Assembly (NCBI GenBank): GCA_018652685.1
Contig: JABIBQ010000070.1
Coordinates: forward strand, 1 to 36,200
DNA from: Candidatus Bathyarchaeota archaeon
GTDB lineage: Archaea > Thermoproteota > Bathyarchaeia > TCS64
Reading direction: 5' to 3'
DNA: 36,200 nucleotides
The translations under genes and the position numbers were made by a program. Below the pieces are notes generated by a model. It was not told the DNA's origin. It saw nothing but the letters and a program-made list of their open reading frames with translations, and made no database searches. Below, piece after piece: positions 30,798 to 36,200 of this stretch (the first letter of the stretch is position 1; each line of letters begins with the position of its first letter).

Positions 30798-31483
30798 AGA
30801 CCTTCGAGGATAGCGGGGAGTTCCGATAAATTCTCTATGATTATGTCCACCCCTGCTTCCTTCATCAACTCAAGCCTCGTGAAGTAGACGGGGATTCCCA
30901 CGGTGTAAGCTCCAGTGGCTTTTCCTGCGATAATATCTTTATGACTATCGCCCACCATGACCCCCCTGGCTGGGTCAACGCCAATTTGCCTGAAGCATTC
31001 CTCAAGTTGAGCTGGATGGGGTTTCATACGGAAATTAACGGATCTCCCGACAATGGCCTGGAAATAGTGGCGGAGTCTCTGGGACTGGAGTGCGGAAATA
31101 GCGGATTTTGTTGAGTTTGATGTACAAATGCCCATAGGAATCCCCCTATTCTTTAACCAGTCAAGCATGGTTATACAACCATCCATAAGTGTACATGATT
31201 CAACCCCCTTCTCCTCAAAACTGCTGAGTATCTCATATGCGGAGTTTTGAACCCTTCTCGCCTCGTTATCCCCCCTTTTTTCTTGGAGATTAACGTACAT
31301 CTCCTCAAGCATTGTGAACAAGCCCTTGTCGCTACAGGCTTTTACGGTCTTCTCATTGCAGTCTAGCTCCAGATAGTTATCGACTATCTCTTCGTGTGCC
31401 TTCCTCCATTCGACGAAACCGCCCAGGTTGACCAATGTTGCGTCTAGGTCGAAGACTATTCCGTCTATGTTCAGATGTTTCAT
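30794..31483 (-). CDS. HAD-superfamily phosphatase
   Basis: A protein of 229 residues. All four HAD motifs are present: DGIVFDLDATLV (nucleophile and acid Asp), the Ser/Thr motif GICTSNST, Lys in RMKPHPAQ, and VMVGDSHKDIIAGKATG. The cap between motifs I and II is of the C1 helical type, as in phosphoglycolate phosphatase. The frame extends to 31543, but ATG 31483 (MKHLNIDGIVFDLDAT) fits the family N-terminus. Substrate unknown. Confidence 0.88.
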   Translation of the reverse strand: MKHLNIDGIVFDLDATLVNLGGFVEWRKAHEEIVDNYLELDCNEKTVKACSDKGLFTMLEEMYVNLQEKRGDNEARRVQNSAYEILSSFEEKGVESCTLMDGCITMLDWLKNRGIPMGICTSNSTKSAISALQSQRLRHYFQAIVGRSVNFRMKPHPAQLEECFRQIGVDPARGVMVGDSHKDIIAGKATGAYTVGIPVYFTRLELMKEAGVDIIIENLSELPAILEGL

Positions 31484-31584
31484 GGATACCAACGTTATTT
31501 CATCATGGCATATAGGATATGCGAAATATTTGAGCCTCTTCAAGAAATACCGGGCTCAGAATAGATGCTGGAGCCAAGTTCAAT

Positions 31585-32289
31585 TTACCCCTCAAACCGG
31601 GGGAAAAGGAGGTTGTTCTCAAGGTGTATGTGCTGGAACAGATCTGACTCTAGTCCCTCAAGTTTGGTGTAAGTCATCATGTAGGTTCGACATGCATCAT
31701 CAGGTAGCTTGTACTGGTCAGTCACCTTTCTCAGCTCCTTCAGTATACCACCTGCCCCCTCGTGTACCTCAATCAACCCGCCGTTCAAATCGGTTATTTT
31801 GTCCAGCTGGCCCGGGTCAGGGTTTTCCGCGTACTCCTTCAACAGTGGGAACACGATCTCTTCCTCCTGGATGAGGTGCTGGTCAACCTCCAACTTCAGG
31901 GTATGGAAAAGTCTGTGAACCTTAGCCAAGACATCCCCGTGGCTTGCCCCGTGGACACGCAGTATAGTTGTCGTGAGGTCGCTCAACTGGGGCAATTCAC
32001 GTCGAAGAAACACGTGATGGGTGTTGAGGATATGGTCAATGAGGCTATTTGAAGGGGCCTGCCTCCAATCGATGTCTGTCAAGGCTTGGCCAATCGTATC
32101 CTGATATCCTTTCTCTAATCGCTCAAGGACCTTCTTTTCTTCAAGACCTTTCTCCTGGATCGCTTCTGATAGAGACCTGTGTCCGCCACAACAGAAATCA
32201 ATCCCATATTTCGTGAATATCTCCCCTGCCTTAGGGAACCTGGCGACGATGTCCCCTATTTTATCTGAACTTGAAAAGACTGAATTCAT
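31585..32289 (-). CDS. ric: Iron-sulfur cluster repair di-iron protein (Ric/ScdA-like)
   Basis: A protein of 234 residues. The N-terminal ScdA_N/DUF542 domain carries the hallmark YGIDFCCGGHRSL (Cys33-Cys34). The hemerythrin-like domain supplies His ligands in ILNTHHVFLRRELP, VDQHLIQEEEIVFP, LIEVHEGAGG and FQHIHLENNLLFPRF. In bacteria such proteins repair clusters damaged by nitric oxide or oxidants. Its presence with FrhB-like, POR and IlvD iron-sulfur enzymes fits a need for cluster protection. Transfer from bacteria is plausible. Confidence 0.92.
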   Translation of the reverse strand: MNSVFSSSDKIGDIVARFPKAGEIFTKYGIDFCCGGHRSLSEAIQEKGLEEKKVLERLEKGYQDTIGQALTDIDWRQAPSNSLIDHILNTHHVFLRRELPQLSDLTTTILRVHGASHGDVLAKVHRLFHTLKLEVDQHLIQEEEIVFPLLKEYAENPDPGQLDKITDLNGGLIEVHEGAGGILKELRKVTDQYKLPDDACRTYMMTYTKLEGLESDLFQHIHLENNLLFPRFEG

Positions 32290-32683
32290 TTTATGTCAAT
32301 AACGTCTTTGTGGCGCGCCTTATTTACCTTGGTCACACACCAAAGTAAAAAAACTAGACTGATACATCCAATTTTTCTTTCTAGGTATGAAGCTGTCCAC
32401 AGGATAGGGTCTGAGCATCTGCAAACATATCGTTGAACTCCAGAGGCGAGATATGAACTGAATCAGACGGCGAGGGCAATGGAAGCAAATCAGCTTCATC
32501 ATACTTATCCAAAAGAAAAATGGGCCTCATAATTGGATTATCAATAAAACGCGGTTCTAACTGTCTGCTCAGACACATTCAGGATAACTGGGTGAACGTA
32601 TAGGAAGACCCCTGTATTATGCCTGAATGAGTCATCACCTGAGAAAGTTCATATGCTCAATGGGTAATTAATCGGGGATTATA
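32290..32683. other. 394-nt gap between ric and por genes
   Basis: The gap holds a hairpin CTTGGT-N5-ACCAAAG (32330-32347, with extra pairing at its base) followed on plus by an A-run, and one open minus-strand frame described separately. TAATTAAT (32664-32671) is TATA-like but close to the porGD start. No RNA gene is recognised. Confidence 0.4.
32381..32578 (-). CDS. Possible small hypothetical protein
   Basis: A 65-codon minus-strand frame from ATG 32578. The later part (RPIFLLDKYDEADLLPLPSP, then SDSVHISPLEFNDMFADAQT) has a natural-looking composition with acidic and aromatic residues, but there is no ribosome-binding site or clear TATA, and a second frame overlaps it. It may be a gene remnant. 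Low confidence. Confidence 0.25.
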   Translation of the reverse strand: MCLSRQLEPRFIDNPIMRPIFLLDKYDEADLLPLPSPSDSVHISPLEFNDMFADAQTLSCGQLHT

Positions 32684-33478
32684 TTGATAGAGATACGTTT
32701 CCACGGCAGAGGGGGACAGGGGGCGGTCACGGCATCCCGAATCCTAGCCACAGCGGCGTTCCTTGAAGGCCACCACAGCCAGTCCATACCCATGTACGGC
32801 ACGGAGCGCAGAGGAGCACCAGTAACTGCCTTCGTCCGGATAGGCGAGAAGGATCAGATGGTGAGAAGCCTAATCCACGAACCTGATTATGTCGTGGTGC
32901 TTGACCCACTCCTCAGGAAAACTGTGAATATCACTGATGGACTGAAGGACACCGGGATGCTGGTAGTCAATAGCTCAGTCCCACCTGCGGAGGTCGAGAT
33001 AGATCTGGATATCCCAACGGCGTCAGTTGACGCCACGGCTATTGCGCTGGAAGTTCTCGGCAGGCCTATCACTAACACTGCCATCCTTGGAGCTTTCTGC
33101 AAGGCAACCGGTGAGGTTAAACTGGATTCTGTCATCCAGGCAGTTAAACAGCAGTGGTCAGGCAGGCTGGCCGAAATGAACGTCAAGGCCGTTGAGGAAG
33201 CATACAACCGAACCGAGGTCGGGAGGCCAAAAGTGGTTGACAAGATCGATACATCCGGTGCCCCCAGCAACAGTAAGGCGGACTGGAGGACATTCAAACC
33301 CATAGTTGATGCGGAGAAATGCACGGGTTGCAAGCTCTGCTGGATGGTCTGCCCGGACGGCAGTATAGACATGGTAGAGAAAAAGAGCGTCATCAACTAT
33401 GATTACTGCAAAGGATGCGGTATATGCGCCGAGCAGTGCCCTGTTGATGCAATTCTGATGAAATCGGAGGCGGTATAA
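32684..33478 (+). CDS. porG: Pyruvate (2-oxoacid):ferredoxin oxidoreductase, fused gamma and delta subunits
   Basis: A protein of 264 residues. Residues 1-180 are the gamma subunit ([39 protein letters not shown]). Residues of about 200-262 are the delta ferredoxin subunit with two CxxCxxCxxxCP motifs ([38 protein letters not shown]). Archaea commonly encode these as separate genes. The TTG start at 32684 is supported by the family N-terminus [13 protein letters not shown], and no in-frame ATG is available. It is the first gene of por, with porA 1 nt downstream. Confidence 0.92.
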
Positions 33479-33479
33479 G

Positions 33480-34631
33480 ATGCCACATAGCGAGTTAATG
33501 GTAGGAAACAAGGCTGTTGCATACGGGGCGAAGCTGGCCAGGATAGAAGTAACATCGGCTTACCCAATCACACCCCAGACCACAATAGTCCACTACCTTG
33601 CCGAGTTCGTTGCTAAAGGAGAGCTGGACGCAAAGTTCATCGAGGTAGAGTCGGAGATCAGCGCACAGATCAGCGTGCAGGGCGCGAGTTTCGCTGGTGC
33701 AAGGACTTTCACCGCGACAAGCGGTCCAGGTCTGTTCTACATGCACCACCCCATGTACGGGCTCAGGAGGCCAGTTGTAATGGCAGTGGTCCATAGGGGT
33801 GCGAAGAGCATGCAGCCCGACCACACTGACCTCATGGCTCAGAGAGACACGGGCTGGATACAGCTCTATTGCGAGGACAACCAGGAGGTCCTAGACACGA
33901 CGATCATGGCGTTCAAAATAGCCGAAGACGAGAGGGTACACCTGCCGGTTGCTCTTGGCATGGACGGGTACATCCTGAGCTACACGGCCGAGCCGGTTGA
34001 AATACCAGACCAGGAAGACGTCGATAAATGGCTTCCACCGTTCAACCCAAAGTACGGGCTAGGAGACCCGCTTCCATACGGAGACTGGAAGCTGGCGCAG
34101 CCAGTCAGAGGATACGGCACACAGGAGGCCTGGATCGAGCACCACGAGCACATGATGAAGGCCAAGAAGATCATCAATGAGGTGGACGAGCAGTACTACA
34201 AGGCGTTCGGAAGGAAATACGGTGGACTCTTCGAGGAGTACAAGTGTGAGGACGCAGACGCAGTAGTCATGGCAATGGGCACCATCGCCAGTACAGCGAG
34301 GCCAGCCATAACCAAACTGCAGGAGGACGGCTACAAGGTGGGACTTTTAAAGCTAAAGACCTTCAGGCCATTCCCAGACGTTGAGCTACGTGAAATAGCC
34401 AAGAAGTACAAGGCCATCGGGGTTATTGACAGAAACGTAAGTCTTGGCAGCGGAGGAGTCGTTTACAACGAGCTACGTGGAGCCCTCTACGATATGGATG
34501 ACCGGCCCAACGTCGTAGGCTTCCATACGGGCATGGCGGGAAAGGAGGTTACGCCACAACACATCAACCATATAGCGAAGAAGACACTGCGTTCCATCGA
34601 TGAAAAGGTGGACAGTGTGGAGTGGGTCTAA
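33480..34631 (+). CDS. porA: Pyruvate (2-oxoacid):ferredoxin oxidoreductase, alpha subunit
   Basis: A protein of 383 residues carrying the domain I region: GNKAVAYGAKLARIEVTSAYPITPQTTIVHYLAEF, FIEVESEISAQISVQGASFAGARTFTATSGPGL, then MQPDHTDLMAQRDTGWIQLYCEDNQEVLDT. The domain-II-like C-terminus has LLKLKTFRPFP and VGFHTGMAGKEVT. Together with PorB it binds TPP and decarboxylates pyruvate to acetyl-CoA with ferredoxin reduction. The stop is immediately followed by the porB ATG. Confidence 0.95.
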   Translation: MPHSELMVGNKAVAYGAKLARIEVTSAYPITPQTTIVHYLAEFVAKGELDAKFIEVESEISAQISVQGASFAGARTFTATSGPGLFYMHHPMYGLRRPVVMAVVHRGAKSMQPDHTDLMAQRDTGWIQLYCEDNQEVLDTTIMAFKIAEDERVHLPVALGMDGYILSYTAEPVEIPDQEDVDKWLPPFNPKYGLGDPLPYGDWKLAQPVRGYGTQEAWIEHHEHMMKAKKIINEVDEQYYKAFGRKYGGLFEEYKCEDADAVVMAMGTIASTARPAITKLQEDGYKVGLLKLKTFRPFPDVELREIAKKYKAIGVIDRNVSLGSGGVVYNELRGALYDMDDRPNVVGFHTGMAGKEVTPQHINHIAKKTLRSIDEKVDSVEWV

Positions 34632-35531
34632 ATGAGTAAACCAATACCAATACCCAGAATCGAGCCAGTCGAGATAATGCAGCCAGGCACATCATCGTGC
34701 CAGGGGTGCGGACACGGGATAATCGCCAGAAACGCCATGAAGACGTTCGGCAACGACACGTGCTTCATCAGCGTGCCTGGGTGCATCTGGATCACCATCC
34801 AGAGGAGCATCCCCCTCTACTGGACAGGCACATCGTTCCAGGGAGGGGCAGCCTTGCTAAGTGGTATCACCAACGCTCTTGAGCAGAAGGGGAACACCCA
34901 CACAAACGTGGTGGCCTTCGTCGGCGACGGAGGTACCGCGGATATCGGTATGCAGGGTCTTAGCGCGGCAGCAGAGAGGAACGAGAACTTCTTCTGGCTA
35001 TGTGCTGACAACCATGCCTACATGAACACTGGCGGTCAGAGGAGCGGAGCGACCCCTAAGTTCGCGGCAACAACGACAACTCCAGTGGGCAAGGCAAGCA
35101 GGGGCAAGAAGACGTGGAGCAAGAACCTCCCTTTCATCTTTGCGGCACACCATGTTCCGTATATAGGTACGGCATCAGTAGGAAACGTCCCTGACATGGT
35201 TGGCAAGATCGAATTCGCCAAGGACATCTACGGGTTCAAGTTCCTGCAGGTTCAGTCACCGTGCCCAACGGGGTGGGGGTTTGACCCAAGCCAAACCGTC
35301 AAGGTAGCAAAGCTCATGACAGATACCGGCCTGTGGCCGTTGTATGAAGTGGTGGACGGCGAGTTCCATCTGAACTACAAACCAAAGGAGCTGAAGCCAG
35401 TGTCAGAGGCACTGAAGCCCCAGAGACGGTTCAGACATCTCACTGATGACGAGATTGGCCAGTACCAGGAGATGGCGTCGAGTCGCTGGGACGAGCTGTT
35501 GAAGCTGGACGGGAAGTCACTTCCCATCTAA
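34632..35531 (+). CDS. porB: Pyruvate (2-oxoacid):ferredoxin oxidoreductase, beta subunit
   Basis: A protein of 299 residues, the TPP-binding subunit. Iron-sulfur cysteines in SSCQGCGHGII and further conserved Cys in CFISVPGC; the TPP/Mg motif GDGGTADIGMQGLSAAAERNE; ADNHAYMNTGGQRSGATP, and SPCPTGWGF. Zero-gap linkage to porA. Acetyl-CoA formed here can feed the ADP-forming synthetase at 15083. Specificity for pyruvate rather than another 2-oxoacid is inferred from overall likeness to PorB. Confidence 0.95.
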   Translation: MSKPIPIPRIEPVEIMQPGTSSCQGCGHGIIARNAMKTFGNDTCFISVPGCIWITIQRSIPLYWTGTSFQGGAALLSGITNALEQKGNTHTNVVAFVGDGGTADIGMQGLSAAAERNENFFWLCADNHAYMNTGGQRSGATPKFAATTTTPVGKASRGKKTWSKNLPFIFAAHHVPYIGTASVGNVPDMVGKIEFAKDIYGFKFLQVQSPCPTGWGFDPSQTVKVAKLMTDTGLWPLYEVVDGEFHLNYKPKELKPVSEALKPQRRFRHLTDDEIGQYQEMASSRWDELLKLDGKSLPI

Positions 35532-35540
35532 TTCTATACC

Positions 35541-35549
35541 ATAAAATAG
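35541..35549 (+). promoter_or_regulatory. TATA box of the M3 peptidase gene
   Basis: ATAAAATAG is centred 26 nt before the ATG at 35571, indicating a separate, leaderless transcription unit after porB. Confidence 0.55.
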
Positions 35550-35570
35550 CTCCGTCGCCTCTTTTCTTTC

Positions 35571-36200
35571 ATGACTCTTTCCGATAATCCATTATTATCG
35601 ACGTCTGGGCTACCCAAGTTCAACGAAATATTGTCAGAACACATCGAGCCAGCCATTACCCGACTCCTTGAGGAGGCGACGCACAAGCTAGAAGAGTTGG
35701 AAACCAATTTACAGCCAACATGGAAAGGACTGATTGAACCTATAGATGTAATGGGGCTACCGTTTGAGTATTCATGGGGCCCCATCGGACACCTGCTCAA
35801 CGTGATGAACACCGAAGATTTGAGAAAAGCCCATGAAGTGATGCAGCCCAAGGTTGTGGAGTTCAGTCTCAGGATAGGACAGAGCAAACCCATCTATGAT
35901 GGCCTTCTGTCAATCAGGGAAGGACCGGAGTGGAGAAGGCTGGATGATGCCCAGAAACGTGCGATAGACCTGAAAATCAGGGATGCAAAACACGCCGGTG
36001 TCGGGCTGAAGGGGGTGGAAAAGGAGAGATTCAACGAGATCAGCAAGCGCCTGTCCCAGCTCAAAACCGATTTCAGCAACCATGTCCTCGACGCAACCAA
36101 GGCTTACGAGCTGATAATCTCCGATAAGGGCGACACCGAAGAATGGCCCGATACTCTGAGGCAGCTCTCGTCAATGGGATATAACAAGGAGAAAGAGACC
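35571..36200 (+). CDS. M3 family oligopeptidase (oligopeptidase A-like), N-terminal part
   Basis: The open frame runs 210 codons to the window edge. It begins MTLSDNPLLSTSGLPKFNEI, then LSEHIEPAITRLLEEA, PFEYSWGPIGHLLNVMNTEDLRKAHE, LDDAQKRAIDLKIRDAKHAGVGL and FNEISKRLSQLKTDFSNHVLDATKAY. This closely follows the helical N-terminal domain of bacterial PrlC/OpdA. The HExxH zinc site would lie beyond the window. It would degrade oligopeptides in the cytoplasm, fitting a peptide fermenter. Confidence 0.87.
   Translation, partial: MTLSDNPLLSTSGLPKFNEILSEHIEPAITRLLEEATHKLEELETNLQPTWKGLIEPIDVMGLPFEYSWGPIGHLLNVMNTEDLRKAHEVMQPKVVEFSLRIGQSKPIYDGLLSIREGPEWRRLDDAQKRAIDLKIRDAKHAGVGLKGVEKERFNEISKRLSQLKTDFSNHVLDATKAYELIISDKGDTEEWPDTLRQLSSMGYNKEKET

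Noticed and set aside
32320-32502. 60-codon minus-strand frame in the ric-por gap
   Set aside because: Overlaps a better frame (32381-32578), runs through a hairpin and has no initiation signals.

Overview
This 36.2 kb window reads as an archaeal chromosome segment. Evidence for Archaea: a RIO2-type kinase, a single-domain Sm-like (LSm) protein, a SOSS-B-like single-OB-fold ssDNA-binding protein, class I lysyl-tRNA synthetase, ADP-forming acetyl-CoA synthetase, an ECF-type S component behind a leaderless promoter, a winged-helix regulator of the DUF1724 type, and TATA boxes centred about 26 nt upstream of many start codons. Several genes look bacterial in origin or type (Ric/ScdA-like repair protein, oligopeptidase A-like M3 peptidase). 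The metabolism suggests an anaerobic or microaerophilic peptide and amino-acid fermenter: threonine breakdown to glycine and acetyl-CoA, pyruvate:ferredoxin oxidoreductase, ADP-forming acyl-CoA synthetase, a transaminase and peptidases. A Thermoplasmatota-like lineage would fit (the threonine dehydrogenase resembles the Thermoplasma short-chain type), but other archaeal phyla, including Asgard groups, cannot be excluded by reading alone.

Layout. 1-5.4 kb: divergent kbl (cut by the window edge) and threonine dehydrogenase, separated by an intergenic stretch with three repeated dyads; a hydroxypyruvate/glyoxylate reductase; a winged-helix/coiled-coil protein behind two tandem dyads; an M16 zinc peptidase. 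5.4-9.4 kb, mostly minus strand: ilvD, two nitroreductase paralogues and between them a translationally coupled pair (110-aa RHH-like protein and a 42-aa microprotein); then a methyltransferase on plus. 9.4-14.2 kb: LSm, UbiX, an HD hydrolase coupled to an OB-fold protein, a threonine synthase carrying a C-terminal winged helix, an ECF S component, and RIO2. 14.3-18.4 kb: regulator and ADP-forming acyl-CoA synthetase, divergent from an FrhB-like iron-sulfur flavoprotein. 18.4-21.7 kb: a dehydrogenase-kinase-aldolase operon. 21.7-26.1 kb: a secreted membrane-anchored protein, CoaBC, a 45-aa coiled-coil protein, dCMP deaminase, a 59-aa 4-oxalocrotonate tautomerase-like protein and a SAM hydroxide adenosyltransferase. 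26.2-32.3 kb: DUF952, RidA, an aminotransferase, LysRS, rhomboid, HAD phosphatase and Ric. 32.7-36.2 kb: porGD-porA-porB and the start of an M3 oligopeptidase.

No rRNA, tRNA, CRISPR array, insertion sequence or phage gene was recognised. The most interesting points are: (i) a repeat/hairpin family shared by convergent intergenic regions; (ii) the threonine synthase-winged helix fusion; (iii) the dehydrogenase-FGGY kinase-class II aldolase operon of unknown substrate; (iv) the RHH-microprotein pair between two nitroreductases; (v) a SAM-hydrolase homologue with an apparent His-to-Asp change in its catalytic motif; and (vi) an 11-bp near-palindrome shared by the ECF and acyl-CoA synthetase promoters.
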